DNA of 64,000 nucleotides, from NCBI RefSeq assembly GCF_002285635.2, contig NZ_CP023049.2, positions 3,844,001-3,908,000 of the forward strand, given 5' to 3'. Under the pieces are notes generated by a model. It saw only the letters and a list, made by a program, of their open reading frames with translations, was not told the origin of the DNA and ran no database searches. This stretch comes from Chryseobacterium piperi. GTDB taxonomy: Bacteria > Bacteroidota > Bacteroidia > Flavobacteriales > Weeksellaceae. Position 1 is the stretch's first letter. Each line of letters starts with the position of its first letter. The position numbers were made by a program, and so were the translations under genes. Positions 34,038-44,368 of this stretch are shown here, piece by piece.

Positions 34038-35279
34038 ATGAACAAAATTGCAGGACTGTTTGTTGTCATTTCCTCATTCATGACAGCACAACGGCAAATG
34101 TCACTCCTGGATTGTGAAAATGCTTTCCAGGCGAATAATCTTCAGCTGCTGGCTCAGCAGTATAATATCAATATGGCCGATGCTGATATTATACAAGCTA
34201 AAATCTGGGAGCTTCCTCAGCTAAGCGGGCAAATTAACGCCTATAATCCCCAGGACAAAAAAGTATTTGATGTGGCACATGCCAAAGCTGCACAAGTAAC
34301 CCAATTGATTTATATGGGCGGCAAAAAAAAGAATGAAATTGCCTTTGCAAAATCTAATAAAGAGCTGACTCAGCTCCAATTCTCTCAACTTTTGGTTGAT
34401 CTTAAAACCCAGCTACGTACCACTTACTATAATCTTTATTATCAAAAATTAAAACTGGAAAACGTCAATAAGCAGTTGGGGTATATGAAAGAGCTTCTGA
34501 GTGCTTATAAAGTACAGTCTGCAAAAGGGAATGTTTCTCTTAAAGATGAAGTGAGGTTGCAGAGTATTGTCATTCAGCTCAATAACGATAAAGTAGAAAT
34601 CAATAAAAATATTATTGCTGTTGAACAAACTTTAAAAGTTTTAACAGGAATTACAGAAGATATTGAACCACAGCTTTCAGAATCGGAAGCATCAGAGATT
34701 CTTACCAGTCAACCTTTTGGTGATGAAGAAGAATTAAAAAAGAAAGCCCTCGAAAATAATGCAGATTATCAGTATAATCTAAAATTGATTGATAATAGCA
34801 AATTGTATGCGCTTTGGCAAAAATCAATGAATGTTCCGGATCTTAACGTAGGTGCGGGATGGGATCAGAATGGAGGAACCTTTAGAAATGAAATCAATCT
34901 GATGGTAGGTATTCCTTTGCCATTATGGAAAAGCAATCAGGGAAATGTGGAAAAAGCCAATTTTGCGATTCAGCAAAATCAAAAAAATGCAGAGTATCAA
35001 AAGCTGGATTTAGAAACAAAGGTACTGTCATCTTACAGAACCTGGAAAGGTCAATACGATCAGCTATCAGAGATCAAAGATAGTGACTTAAATAATCTGG
35101 AACTTGTTTATAATGGTATGTTGACCAACTTTAAAAAAGGAAATGTAAGTTTTATTGAATTCACAGATTTTATGGAGAGTTACAGACAGACCGCTTTGCA
35201 GATCTATGACATGAAAAATGACCTTATCCAATCTGCTGAACAGCTTAATCAACTGGTACAAACTAAAATCTTTTATTAA
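34038..35279 (+). CDS. Outer-membrane efflux protein, TolC/CzcC family
   Basis: 413 residues. Short signal peptide (MNKIAGLFVVISSFMTAQRQ), then two TolC-type helical repeats rich in Gln/Asn/Lys coiled-coil sequence (LVDLKTQLRTTYYNLYYQKL, LEKVLSSYRTWKGQYDQL-like in the second repeat). It should form the outer-membrane channel of the tripartite pump encoded with it. It ends 4 bases before the adaptor gene. Confidence 0.9.
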   Translation: MNKIAGLFVVISSFMTAQRQMSLLDCENAFQANNLQLLAQQYNINMADADIIQAKIWELPQLSGQINAYNPQDKKVFDVAHAKAAQVTQLIYMGGKKKNEIAFAKSNKELTQLQFSQLLVDLKTQLRTTYYNLYYQKLKLENVNKQLGYMKELLSAYKVQSAKGNVSLKDEVRLQSIVIQLNNDKVEINKNIIAVEQTLKVLTGITEDIEPQLSESEASEILTSQPFGDEEELKKKALENNADYQYNLKLIDNSKLYALWQKSMNVPDLNVGAGWDQNGGTFRNEINLMVGIPLPLWKSNQGNVEKANFAIQQNQKNAEYQKLDLETKVLSSYRTWKGQYDQLSEIKDSDLNNLELVYNGMLTNFKKGNVSFIEFTDFMESYRQTALQIYDMKNDLIQSAEQLNQLVQTKIFY

Positions 35280-35283
35280 AAAC

Positions 35284-36366
35284 ATGAAAAAATATATAAT
35301 TATTGCATTGGGGGTTGTTTCACTAGCATCTTGCTCTAAAAAAGAAGAAGAGAAGACACCACAACCTAAAGGGTTTGAACTAAGTAATACGATGTTTAAA
35401 TCGATTTCTTTTGCAAAAGCTGAGAAGAAATATATTGTAGACGATCATAATTTTTATGGAAAAATATCTGCAGATAAAAATAACTATATTGATGTTTACC
35501 CTTTAGTGGGAGGAAATGTTTTAAGTGTGAATGTTGAGTTGGGAGACTATGTAAAAAAAGGACAAGTCTTAGCTACTATTAGAAGTACTGAATTAGCTGA
35601 AGTACAAAAAGATGTAAGTGATGCTAAAACAGATTTGGTGGTGGCACAAAATAATGTAAGAGTTGCTAAGGAAATGTATGAAGGAAAACTGAATACAGAA
35701 AGAGATGTCTTAGAAGCTAAAAGCCAATTACAGAAAGCACAGGATCAGTTGCATAGAGCTAATGCCGTGAGTACGGTGTATAATGTGAAAAGAGGGAATA
35801 TTTATTGTGTCGTAGCTCCTATTAATGGATATATTGTTCAAAAGAATATCAATAAAGATATGCAATTGAGGACGGATAGAAGTGATAATATATTTGATGT
35901 TGCCAATACGACTAATGTCTGGGCTATTATGAACGTTAATGAATCGGATATAGATAAAATTAGTCTTGGAATGAAGGCTGAGGTTTCTACTCTTTCTTAT
36001 CCGGATAAAATATTTTATGGAAAAATTGATAAAATTTTCAAAATTATTGATCCGGAAACCAATGCTATGCAAGCAAGAGTGGTGCTGGATAATACAAGCG
36101 GATTACTCATTCCTGATAGTAAAGCAACGATAAAAGTTTCACATTCAGAAAATAATATGGCGATTACTATTCCTTCTAATGCTGTGATTTTTGATGACAA
36201 TAGAAACTTTGTTGTTGTTTACAAATCCAGAGCAGATATTAAGGTTAAAGAAATAAAGGTTTTGAAACAGGTAGGCGATATTACTTTTGTCTCTGAAGGT
36301 TTGTCGGAAGGAGAGCAGGTTATTAACAACAATCAGCTGCTGATTTATCGCTCATTAAAGTCGTAA
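35284..36366 (+). CDS. RND efflux periplasmic adaptor (CzcB/CusB-like) lipoprotein
   Basis: 360 residues from the ATG at 35284; an upstream in-frame start would run through the previous gene's end and bypass the lipoprotein signal. Signal MKKYIIIALGVVSLASCSKK (lipidated Cys about 17). Lipoyl/barrel-sandwich halves: YPLVGGNVLSVNVELGDYVKKGQVLATI and CVVAPINGYIVQKNI. A helical hairpin lies between them and a beta-barrel follows. No His-rich metal-binding N-terminus is seen. Confidence 0.92.
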   Translation: MKKYIIIALGVVSLASCSKKEEEKTPQPKGFELSNTMFKSISFAKAEKKYIVDDHNFYGKISADKNNYIDVYPLVGGNVLSVNVELGDYVKKGQVLATIRSTELAEVQKDVSDAKTDLVVAQNNVRVAKEMYEGKLNTERDVLEAKSQLQKAQDQLHRANAVSTVYNVKRGNIYCVVAPINGYIVQKNINKDMQLRTDRSDNIFDVANTTNVWAIMNVNESDIDKISLGMKAEVSTLSYPDKIFYGKIDKIFKIIDPETNAMQARVVLDNTSGLLIPDSKATIKVSHSENNMAITIPSNAVIFDDNRNFVVVYKSRADIKVKEIKVLKQVGDITFVSEGLSEGEQVINNNQLLIYRSLKS

Positions 36367-36394
36367 CCGTTTATCCATTCTTCATTAATTTACT

Positions 36395-39300
36395 ATGAAT
36401 AAATTCATTAAAAATATTATTGCTTTTTCTCTGAAAAATAAAGCATTTACCTTTATCTGGGTAGCTATTTTGGCGGTTGCTGGTTTTATAAGCTTCAAAA
36501 ATATGCCGATTGAAGCTTTTCCTGATGTTACCAATACCCAGATTGTAATCATTACCCAATGGAACGGAAGGAGTGCAGAAGAGGTGGAGCGTTTTGTAAC
36601 GACTCCTATCGAATTGGCTATGAGTCCTGTTCAGAAAAAAACAAGTGTAAGAAGTACGACCATGTTTGGTCTTTCTATCGTTAAAATTCTTTTTGATGAT
36701 GGAGTAGATGATACTTTTGCCAGAAATCAGGTCAATAATCAATTAAGAACAGTAAGCCTGCCTGATGGAGTGGATCCTGAAGTCCAGCCACCCTATGGGC
36801 CAACCGGAGAAATTTTCAGATATACATTAGAAAGTAAAACCAAAGATTCCCGGGAGCTACTAACCTTACAAAACTGGGTTATTGACAGGGCATTAAGAGG
36901 CGTACCTGGGGTAGCTGATATTAATGTTTTTGGTGGACAGGACAAAGTCTTTGAATTAAGTATTGATCCGAGAGCATTGGATAAATATAATCTTACACCG
37001 CTTCAGGTATATGATGCCGTTACGAAAAGTAACTTGAATGTTGGAGGAGATGTTATTGAGAAAAACGGGCAAGCTTATGTGGTAAGAGGAATAGGGTTGG
37101 TGAAATCTGTCGTTGATATTGGAAATATTACGATTGAAAATGATAGTGGGAATCCGGTATTGGTTAAGAATGTTGCCAATGTTCATGAAAGCTCTATGCC
37201 TAGAGTAGGACAGGCAGGATTAAATAACCATGAAGATACTGTAGAAGGGATTGTGGTGATGAGAAAAGGGGAGAACCCCAGAGAAGTTTTAGTCGGAGTG
37301 AAAGCTAAGATTAAAGAGCTTAACGAAAAGATTCTTCCGAAAGATGTAAAAATGGTAACCTTCTATGATCGTGATAACCTGATGGATTTCACGACTGAAA
37401 CGGTAATGCACAATTTGATGGAGGGGATTGTTCTTGTAACGGTGATGGTATTGATTTTCATGGCCGACTGGAGGACTACTTTAATTGTTTCCATCATTAT
37501 CCCATTATCTTTATTATTTGCATTCCTGTGTTTGAAGTTAGCCGGAATGAGTGCCAATTTACTTTCATTGGGAGCGGTTGATTTTGGAATTATCATTGAT
37601 GGTGCCGTCGTCATGGTGGAAGGTATTTTTGTAATTCTTGATCATAAAGCCCATAAATATGGGATGGAAAAGTTCAATAAGATGGCCAAAGGTGGATGGA
37701 TTAAGCAGACCGGAACAGGTTTGGGAAAAGCCATTTTCTTTTCAAAACTAATCATCATTACGTCTTTAATTCCAATTTTCTCATTTCAGAAAGTGGAAGG
37801 TAAAATGTTTTCACCATTAGCATTTACATTAGGGTTTGCTTTAATGGGTGCATTGATATTCACATTAACTTTAGTGCCGGTTCTTTCACATATTCTCTTA
37901 AATAAAAATGTCCGGGAAAAGAATAACCCATTTGTTAACTTTTGGGATAGAATCGTATTGAAAGGTTTTAACTATACTTTTAAGTATAAAAAAATGAGTT
38001 TAATTGTTGCTATTGCTTTTTTAGGAGTCACTTTATTCTCAGGAAAATTCCTGGGCACGGAGTTTTTACCACAATTAAACGAGGGATCACTTTGGATTAC
38101 TGCTGAAATGCCAATGAGCTCTTCATTAAAAGAGTCGTTGAAAACAGCGGATCTTCTGAAAAAGGATATTATGAGCTTTTCTGAAGTTACGGATGTTTTA
38201 GCTCAGACAGGACGTAGTAATGATGGAACAGATCCGAATGGGTTTGGATTTGTACAGTTTGCAGTTAATCTCAAGCCAAAGAATGAGTGGAAACGAAAAA
38301 TCAGCTATGATGAGCTTATTCAGGAAATTGATGGAAAACTAAGGAATTACCAGGGAATTACATTTAATTATTCTCAGCCTATTTCAGATAATGTGGCTGA
38401 AGCAGTAGCAGGATTTAAGGCAGAAAACGGAATTAAAATTTATGGAGATAATCTGGAAACTTTAGACAGATTGGCTGAGGAAGTTTTAAAAGAAATTAAA
38501 AAGGTAGAGGGAGTTAAAGATCCTGGAATCATCAAAAATATTGGGCAACCTGAAGTAAGCGTAGTATTGGATAGAGATAAAATGGCAGCTTATGGAGTGA
38601 TGCCTGCCGATGCCCAGGCTGTTTTAGAAATGGCTTTCGGAGGTAAAACGGCTTCTGAGATGTTTGACGGTGAAAGAAAGTTTCCTATCAGACTTCGTTA
38701 TGCTCAGGAATATAGGAAAGATGAGAATGATATTGCTTTGTTGATGGTTCCGACGCAGGATGGTGCAAAAATTCCTTTAAAGGAAATCAGTACTATTGTT
38801 AAGGATAATGGAGCGGCCTTTATTTACAGAGATGATATTAAACGTTATATAGGAGTCAAATTCTCTATCCGTGACCGGGATTTGGGAGGAACCATTGCAG
38901 ATGCACAGAAAGAAGTTTCTAAAATTGAGCTTCCTGATGGCTATTCTATTGGCTGGACAGGACAGTTTGAAAATCAGCAAAGAGCTTCACATCGTTTGAC
39001 ACAGGTTGTTCCGGTAAGTATTCTAATGATTTTCTTCCTGTTGTTTATCCTTTTTGGAAATATCAAAGATTCTCTTCTGGTGTTGGCGAATGTACCTTTT
39101 GCATTAATTGGAGGAATTATTGCCCTTCATGTTACAAGAATGAATTTTGGGATATCTGCCGGTGTAGGAATGATTGCATTACTGGGTATCTGTATTCAAA
39201 ATGGAGTAATTCTGATTAGTGAGTTCCATCAGAACGTTAAAAACGGATTGAAGCTTGATGACGCTATATTTACTGGAGTAAAATCGAGAACAAGACCGGT

Positions 39301-39493
39301 AATTATGACTGCATTAATGGCATCTATAGGACTTTTACCAGCAGCTTTGTCTACCGGTATAGGTTCAGAATCTCAAAAGCCTTTGGCAATTGTAATTATT
39401 GGAGGATTAATCACTGCAACGGTTCTTACATTGCTTATTTTCCCGATTATTTTCTGGATTTTTTACCGAACTAAGAGATCACAACAGATTTAA
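36395..39493 (+). CDS. Heavy-metal RND efflux transporter, CusA/CzcA family
   Basis: 1,032 residues, the normal family length, with 12 membrane segments and two large periplasmic loops. N-terminus AFTFIWVAILAVAGFISFKN. The heavy-metal RND signature in segment 4, VDFGIIIDGAVVMVEG, carries Asp396, Asp402 and Glu409, the proton-relay positions. It pumps metal ions using the proton gradient, with the adaptor and channel encoded upstream. Whether it handles Cu/Ag or Co/Zn/Cd cannot be decided by eye. Confidence 0.94.
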   Translation: MNKFIKNIIAFSLKNKAFTFIWVAILAVAGFISFKNMPIEAFPDVTNTQIVIITQWNGRSAEEVERFVTTPIELAMSPVQKKTSVRSTTMFGLSIVKILFDDGVDDTFARNQVNNQLRTVSLPDGVDPEVQPPYGPTGEIFRYTLESKTKDSRELLTLQNWVIDRALRGVPGVADINVFGGQDKVFELSIDPRALDKYNLTPLQVYDAVTKSNLNVGGDVIEKNGQAYVVRGIGLVKSVVDIGNITIENDSGNPVLVKNVANVHESSMPRVGQAGLNNHEDTVEGIVVMRKGENPREVLVGVKAKIKELNEKILPKDVKMVTFYDRDNLMDFTTETVMHNLMEGIVLVTVMVLIFMADWRTTLIVSIIIPLSLLFAFLCLKLAGMSANLLSLGAVDFGIIIDGAVVMVEGIFVILDHKAHKYGMEKFNKMAKGGWIKQTGTGLGKAIFFSKLIIITSLIPIFSFQKVEGKMFSPLAFTLGFALMGALIFTLTLVPVLSHILLNKNVREKNNPFVNFWDRIVLKGFNYTFKYKKMSLIVAIAFLGVTLFSGKFLGTEFLPQLNEGSLWITAEMPMSSSLKESLKTADLLKKDIMSFSEVTDVLAQTGRSNDGTDPNGFGFVQFAVNLKPKNEWKRKISYDELIQEIDGKLRNYQGITFNYSQPISDNVAEAVAGFKAENGIKIYGDNLETLDRLAEEVLKEIKKVEGVKDPGIIKNIGQPEVSVVLDRDKMAAYGVMPADAQAVLEMAFGGKTASEMFDGERKFPIRLRYAQEYRKDENDIALLMVPTQDGAKIPLKEISTIVKDNGAAFIYRDDIKRYIGVKFSIRDRDLGGTIADAQKEVSKIELPDGYSIGWTGQFENQQRASHRLTQVVPVSILMIFFLLFILFGNIKDSLLVLANVPFALIGGIIALHVTRMNFGISAGVGMIALLGICIQNGVILISEFHQNVKNGLKLDDAIFTGVKSRTRPVIMTALMASIGLLPAALSTGIGSESQKPLAIVIIGGLITATVLTLLIFPIIFWIFYRTKRSQQI

Positions 39494-39893
39494 TGCTGGT
39501 ATTTCATTCAAATTATAGAATGTTAGAATAAGATGTAAACTTTCTTGAAAGAGGTTTGAGAATTAAAGAAATATCAGTTTTAAAATAATAGTGTATATTA
39601 ATTACTTGAAATAGGCAAAAAAGTATAATCAGAGAGAAATATGCCTCAGAAAAAGCCACTCTTAAAACTTGAAATTAATTGGGTATCAGGCTTTTTGATA
39701 AAAGGTTTTCTAAAGTTTTTTTCAATCGATAAATTTGTGTAAATTTGCACTTCAATACAATGAAGTATATAGGGTTGTAATTCTTTGGATTTGAATATTG
39801 AAACTTTTTTCTGAAAAAAGATTTTAGTATTTAAAAATTCATTATATTTGCAAACCGAAAATTTGAATAAACAATAAATAAATAATTTAAATC
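39494..39893 (+). other. Intergenic stretch: efflux terminator and tuf promoter
   Basis: No gene seen. A long-looped stem AAAAAGCC/GGCTTTTT (39650-39696) may end the efflux operon. Three -7 consensus matches follow: TAAATTTG at 39730-39737 and 39740-39747, and TATATTTG at 39843-39850. The last lies 43 bases before tuf and is the best promoter candidate; -33 boxes are weak for all. Confidence 0.6.
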
Positions 39894-41105
39894 ATGGCAA
39901 AGGAAACGTTTAATCGTAACAAACCACACTTGAACATTGGTACTATTGGTCACGTTGACCATGGTAAAACAACTCTTACGGCTGCTATCAGTGCTGTATT
40001 AGCTAGCAAAGGTCTTGCTGAGAAAAAAGACTTCTCTGCAATTGACTCTGCTCCAGAAGAAAAAGAAAGAGGTATTACTATCAATACTGCTCACATCGAA
40101 TACGAAACTGAAAAAAGACACTATGCTCACGTTGACTGTCCAGGTCACGCCGACTATGTTAAGAACATGGTAACTGGTGCTGCTCAAATGGATGGAGCTA
40201 TCGTAGTATGTGCTGCAACTGACGGTCCAATGCCTCAGACTAGAGAACATATCCTACTTTGCCGTCAGGTAAACGTACCAAGAATCGTTGTTTTCATGAA
40301 CAAAGTTGACATGGTAGATGATCCAGAGTTATTAGAGCTTGTTGAAATGGAGCTTAGAGACTTATTATCTACTTACGAATTTGACGGAGACAACTCTCCA
40401 GTAATTCAAGGTTCTGCATTAGGAGCTCTTACAGCAGCTACTGCATCTCCTGCTAACACAGAAGATAAGTGGTTCAAGAGCGTTGAAGAATTAATGGATG
40501 CTGTTGATACTTGGATCGAACAACCACCAAGAGATACTGAAAAGCCATTCTTGATGCCAATCGAAGACGTATTCTCTATTACAGGTAGAGGTACTGTAGC
40601 AACTGGTAGAATCGAGGCTGGTGTTATCAACACTGGAGATCCAGTTGATATCGTTGGTATGGGTGATGAGAAATTAACTTCTACTATTACAGGAGTTGAG
40701 ATGTTCAGAAAAATCCTAGATAGAGGTGAAGCTGGAGATAACGTAGGTCTATTGTTGAGAGGTATTGAAAAAACTGACATCAAGAGAGGTATGGTTATCG
40801 CTAAGAAAGATTCAGTTAAGCCACACAAAAAATTCAAAGCTTCTGTTTATATCCTTTCTAAAGAAGAAGGTGGACGTCACACTCCATTCCACAACAAATA
40901 CCGTCCTCAGTTCTACGTAAGAACTACTGACGTTACAGGTGAAATCTTCTTACCAGAAGGTGTAGAAATGGTAATGCCAGGAGATAACTTAGAGATCACT
41001 GTAGAATTGTTACAACCAATCGCTCTTAACGTAGGTCTTAGATTTGCGATCAGAGAAGGAGGTAGAACAGTTGGTTCAGGTCAGGTTACTGAAATCTTAG
41101 ATTAA
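39894..41105 (+). CDS. tuf: Elongation factor Tu
   Basis: 403 residues. G1 GHVDHGKTT (about 19-27), G2 [15 protein letters not shown]3 [13 protein letters not shown]4 FMNKVDM, and domains 2 and 3 ending [15 protein letters not shown]. It delivers aminoacyl-tRNA to the ribosome. Codon use is visibly more biased than in neighbouring accessory genes, as expected for high expression. It is followed by a terminator and tRNA-Trp. Confidence 0.99.
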   Translation: MAKETFNRNKPHLNIGTIGHVDHGKTTLTAAISAVLASKGLAEKKDFSAIDSAPEEKERGITINTAHIEYETEKRHYAHVDCPGHADYVKNMVTGAAQMDGAIVVCAATDGPMPQTREHILLCRQVNVPRIVVFMNKVDMVDDPELLELVEMELRDLLSTYEFDGDNSPVIQGSALGALTAATASPANTEDKWFKSVEELMDAVDTWIEQPPRDTEKPFLMPIEDVFSITGRGTVATGRIEAGVINTGDPVDIVGMGDEKLTSTITGVEMFRKILDRGEAGDNVGLLLRGIEKTDIKRGMVIAKKDSVKPHKKFKASVYILSKEEGGRHTPFHNKYRPQFYVRTTDVTGEIFLPEGVEMVMPGDNLEITVELLQPIALNVGLRFAIREGGRTVGSGQVTEILD

Positions 41106-41120
41106 TATCTTAAAATAAAT

Positions 41121-41155
41121 AAAGCTTCCGAAAGGAAACTCTCGGAAGCTTTTTA
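41121..41155 (+). terminator. tuf terminator
   Basis: AAAGCTTCCGA/TCGGAAGCTTT perfect 11-bp stem and T run, immediately before tRNA-Trp. Confidence 0.85.
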
Positions 41156-41158
41156 TCT

Positions 41159-41229
41159 ACGGGCATCGTCCAATGGTAGGATACCGGTCTCCAAAACCGT
41201 TGATCAGGGTTCGAATCCTTGTGCCCGTG
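41159..41229 (+). tRNA. tRNA-Trp (anticodon CCA)
   Basis: Acceptor ACGGGCA/TGCCCGT with discriminator G, anticodon CCA in CTCCAAA, T-arm CAGGGTTCGAATCCTTG. The tuf-trnW-secE order is conserved in Bacteroidota. Confidence 0.95.
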
Positions 41230-41241
41230 CAAATAATAATT

Positions 41242-41448
41242 ATGAGTTCATTTATCGATTTTTTAAAAGGTTCTTATAACGAATTCAGACATAAAGTTGA
41301 ATGGCCAAAATGGGCTGATCTACAATCATCTACAATTGTAGTAACGATTGCAACAGTGATTTTGTCATTATTTACCTTTGGAGTTGACGAATTGTTTTCT
41401 AAAGCAATAAGCAACATAATTGGAATGCTAATTAACGTGTTCAACTAA
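41242..41448 (+). CDS. secE: Preprotein translocase subunit SecE
   Basis: 68 residues from the ATG at 41242; an earlier in-frame start would read through tRNA-Trp. SecE features: amphipathic FLKGSYNEFRHKVEWPKWADL followed by one membrane helix (IVVTIATVILSLFTFGVDEL) . It is part of the SecYEG channel. nusG follows after 18 bases. Confidence 0.94.
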   Translation: MSSFIDFLKGSYNEFRHKVEWPKWADLQSSTIVVTIATVILSLFTFGVDELFSKAISNIIGMLINVFN

Positions 41449-41466
41449 AAAAAGTATTTTCCCATA

Positions 41467-42009
41467 ATGAGCGAATTGAAATGGTATGTGCTGAAAGCGA
41501 TCAGCGGACAGGAAAATAAAGTGAAAAACTATATTGAGACAGAAATCAAACGTTTAGGGTTTGAGCAGTACGTTACTCAAGTGGTTATTCCTATGGAAAA
41601 GGTAATTCAATTGAGAAACGGTAAGAAAGTTCCAAAAGAAAGACCTTACTATCCTGGTTACTTGATGGTAGAAGCTGATTTAATGGGAGAGATACCTCAC
41701 ATTATTAAAAATATCCCTGGAGTTATTTCTTTTTTAAGTTTAACAAAAGGAGGTGATCCTGTTCCGATGAGAAAATCTGAAGTGAACAGAATGTTAGGAA
41801 GAATGGATGAGCTTTCAGAATTTGCTACCGATCTTGAGATTCCTTATGTAGTGGGTGAAAATGTGAAAGTGATCGATGGTCCTTTCAACGGATTCAACGG
41901 AACAGTAGAGAAGATTCTTGAAGATAAAAAGAAAATTGAAGTTTCAGTTTTAATTTTCGGTAGAAAGACACCAATGGAATTAAGCTACATGCAAGTAGAA
42001 AAAGTATAG
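41467..42009 (+). CDS. nusG: Transcription termination/antitermination protein NusG
   Basis: 180 residues. NGN domain: KWYVLKAISGQENKVKNYIE, YYPGYLMVEADL, IPGVISFLSLTKGGDP (near that order), and a C-terminal KOW domain (VKVIDGPFNGFNGTVEKI). It binds RNA polymerase and couples it to Rho or ribosomes. In most relatives rplK follows directly; here three unrelated exported-protein genes intervene after a strong terminator. Confidence 0.97.
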   Translation: MSELKWYVLKAISGQENKVKNYIETEIKRLGFEQYVTQVVIPMEKVIQLRNGKKVPKERPYYPGYLMVEADLMGEIPHIIKNIPGVISFLSLTKGGDPVPMRKSEVNRMLGRMDELSEFATDLEIPYVVGENVKVIDGPFNGFNGTVEKILEDKKKIEVSVLIFGRKTPMELSYMQVEKV

Positions 42010-42026
42010 AAAATACAGCAAGATAT

Positions 42027-42057
42027 AAAAAAAGCCACTCATTTGAGTGGCTTTTTT
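42027..42057 (+). terminator. Terminator after nusG
   Basis: AAAAAAGCCACTC/GAGTGGCTTTTTT, 13-bp perfect stem with a 4-base loop. It separates secE-nusG from what follows. Confidence 0.9.
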
Positions 42058-42339
42058 GTTTGTATTAATTGATTGTGGTCTGTCTAAAATAATGTTGTTT
42101 TAAGTTAAAATAAGTTTGTTGTTTATTTTATGCTTTTCCCTAGTATGTTTTTAATAGTTATTTAATTAAAACTAAATCTTTAGATAATAAATGGATATTT
42201 CCATGGCATGTTTCTTGTAAAGTATTCTTTTGAAAACATGAATAGTTTCTAATTTTTGATTTTTGAACCTCCATAAGCGGTTAAAATTTGAAATGAAGTT
42301 TCTAGGAGTAATTTAAACACTAAGCAAACACACAATTAA
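42058..42339 (+). other. Upstream region of the three exported-protein genes
   Basis: AT-rich, no gene and no exact TTTG-N20-TANNTTTG match seen. The promoter of the following three-gene unit should lie here. Confidence 0.4.
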
Positions 42340-42972
42340 ATGACTAAAATTATTTCGATAGTACTTATCACAAGTATTATTGGGGTTATCAATGCCCAGA
42401 CTACTGGTAAGGTAGGGATTAATACAAAAACTCCTGAAAAAGAACTCTCAGTAAATGGTACGATGAAGACATCAGGTATGTTCTTTAAAGATCCTATTGA
42501 AAAATTAGGTTCGAGTGAGAATTATACATTCATTATCAAGTCTCCAGTTCCTGAAAACAAAATTACGGCTTACAACGATTCTTTTGTACCCAATTCGCCT
42601 GCACCCATTAACCTTATTCAATACAAAATAACCTGTGATCCTTCTGATAAGGATTGGGTGAATCAGTATGACACTAAAATCAACTCAGATAAGTTTCTTG
42701 TCGTTATCTCTTCATTTGGTTTTACCCAGCCCGTGAGAACAAACAGCCCTGATTGGGTAACACCTGTTCCTCAGATCTTTGCTTATTATAATAATGGAAC
42801 ATGGAAAGTAAAAGCAGACTATCAAGGGTTCGCTCCCGCTCCCACATTACCAGCAGGAGTTTGGACTTTGAATTTATTGGTTTTTGATAGGTCATATGCA
42901 AAAGAAATAAACCGAACACAAGGTATGGGTGCATCTACTACTGGTGCGGCAACCACTTCTTTACTTCAATAA
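42340..42972 (+). CDS. Exported GINTKTP-type protein, first of three
   Basis: 210 residues. Signal peptide ending GVINAQ, then the module GKVGINTKTPEKELSVNGTM. The rest is beta-rich, with DTKINSDKFLVVISSFGFTQ and NGTWKVKADY, patterns shared with the next two genes (NGTWTITLNVYERSL; NGTWHLRARF). No enzymatic motif. Secreted; role unknown. Confidence 0.65.
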   Translation: MTKIISIVLITSIIGVINAQTTGKVGINTKTPEKELSVNGTMKTSGMFFKDPIEKLGSSENYTFIIKSPVPENKITAYNDSFVPNSPAPINLIQYKITCDPSDKDWVNQYDTKINSDKFLVVISSFGFTQPVRTNSPDWVTPVPQIFAYYNNGTWKVKADYQGFAPAPTLPAGVWTLNLLVFDRSYAKEINRTQGMGASTTGAATTSLLQ

Positions 42973-42984
42973 AAAAAACTTATA

Positions 42985-43632
42985 ATGAAAAAAATTACCA
43001 TACTATTTTTTATAACGTGTACTTTCATAGGTGTCGATGCGCAATTAGGGATCAATACAAAGACTCCACAAGCTACCCTAGATGTAGTAGGAGGGACGTT
43101 AGTAGAATCATATATAATAGATACGACCAATTCACCGGCGACAGGAAATTATTTTCTTCTTACCCGCTCTAAAGACACTACTCCTGTAGGAAAAGTAAAG
43201 ATGCTTGATATTTCTTTAAGAGATGTAGCTCCGGTTAATGCTTATAACATTATCATGAAAAATGTGAGGCAGGATGAAGTTGTTAATTTGAATACCGGAT
43301 TAGAGGTCAATAAATATGTGGTAGCCATTACAGGCGCGATCTTTACTGATGCTGTGTCTGCAGCGAATACTTCAACTAACCCCAAATCATATGGTTCATA
43401 CTCTACAGAAGTAACCCAGGTAGCAAAAGGAGGTACTACTTATCATGCTATCAACCTTGCTTTTAAAGGAGCTGGTACTGTTTCTTCACAGAATGGTACA
43501 TGGACGATTACTTTAAATGTTTATGAAAGGTCTTTAATTAAAGATTGGGGAACATTTACAGGGTCTGTATCAGCTTCTGCTTCGCCTTCCTATTCAGGAG
43601 TTTCAACAAATACACCACTAGGACTTCAATAA
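42985..43632 (+). CDS. Exported GINTKTP-type protein, second of three
   Basis: 215 residues. Signal peptide ending GVDAQ, then LGINTKTPQATLDVVGGTLV. The core resembles its neighbours (GLEVNKYVVAITGAIFTDAV; NGTWTITLNVYERSLI). It starts 12 bases after the first gene, so they are in one operon. Confidence 0.65.
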   Translation: MKKITILFFITCTFIGVDAQLGINTKTPQATLDVVGGTLVESYIIDTTNSPATGNYFLLTRSKDTTPVGKVKMLDISLRDVAPVNAYNIIMKNVRQDEVVNLNTGLEVNKYVVAITGAIFTDAVSAANTSTNPKSYGSYSTEVTQVAKGGTTYHAINLAFKGAGTVSSQNGTWTITLNVYERSLIKDWGTFTGSVSASASPSYSGVSTNTPLGLQ

Positions 43633-43639
43633 TAAGATT

Positions 43640-44308
43640 ATGAAAAGAAAAATTTATATCATCGTCATGGCATGTATGGGAATGTTATGGCAAGCTCAAA
43701 CAGGTAAGGTGGGCGTTAAAACAACTAGCCCAAAAGAAACACTGGATGTTAACGGAGATACTTTTACGAATTCATTGTACATGAGAAATCCCGGGGAACC
43801 TACAATGACAGGAGGGCATTTTTTAGCGACTTCTCAAAATTCACTACAAATATATGATCCCAATCTGGAAACAAGCGGATTATTTAATTATATAAAACTG
43901 AGCCTAACCGGAGTATCTGGTGCCGGGATAACAGATTACGATACTAAAATAGATGCAAATAATTTTCTGGTAACCGTACATAATTATTCATTCAAACTAA
44001 ATGACGGGAGTACAAATGTAGCTCTTGATTATGGTGATAATGGAAGGAATGATAATGCACAAGGATCGCCTGATGTTACTGCGTTTAGAAGTAATGGAAC
44101 CTGGCATTTAAGAGCGAGATTTACAAATAGCAAGTTGATTGCTTTTACTTCTGCCAATCCAAATAGGCTATATAATAACTTCACAGTAGAATTTTATTTA
44201 ATGGCTTATAAAAGGCTTATTACAAAACAAAATATTTCTGATATCAATACTGATCTTGGGGGAACAGATGGTTCTGCTCAAACACTCAATAAGCCTTCAG
44301 GATTTTAA
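43640..44308 (+). CDS. Exported GINTKTP-type protein, third of three
   Basis: 222 residues. Signal peptide ending LWQAQ, then TGKVGVKTTSPKETLDVNGD. Shared core elements: YDTKIDANNFLVTVHNYSFK and NGTWHLRARFTNSKL, FYLMAYKRLI. It begins 7 bases after the second gene and is followed by a strong terminator. Confidence 0.65.
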   Translation: MKRKIYIIVMACMGMLWQAQTGKVGVKTTSPKETLDVNGDTFTNSLYMRNPGEPTMTGGHFLATSQNSLQIYDPNLETSGLFNYIKLSLTGVSGAGITDYDTKIDANNFLVTVHNYSFKLNDGSTNVALDYGDNGRNDNAQGSPDVTAFRSNGTWHLRARFTNSKLIAFTSANPNRLYNNFTVEFYLMAYKRLITKQNISDINTDLGGTDGSAQTLNKPSGF

Positions 44309-44334
44309 ACACTAAGGAATTAATTTTAGCTTGA

Positions 44335-44368
44335 AGCCATATCCGATTCATTGGATATGGCTTTTTTT
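44335..44368 (+). terminator. Terminator after the three exported-protein genes
   Basis: AGCCATATCC/GGATATGGCT perfect 10-bp stem and T6. It insulates rplK from upstream transcription. Confidence 0.9.
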
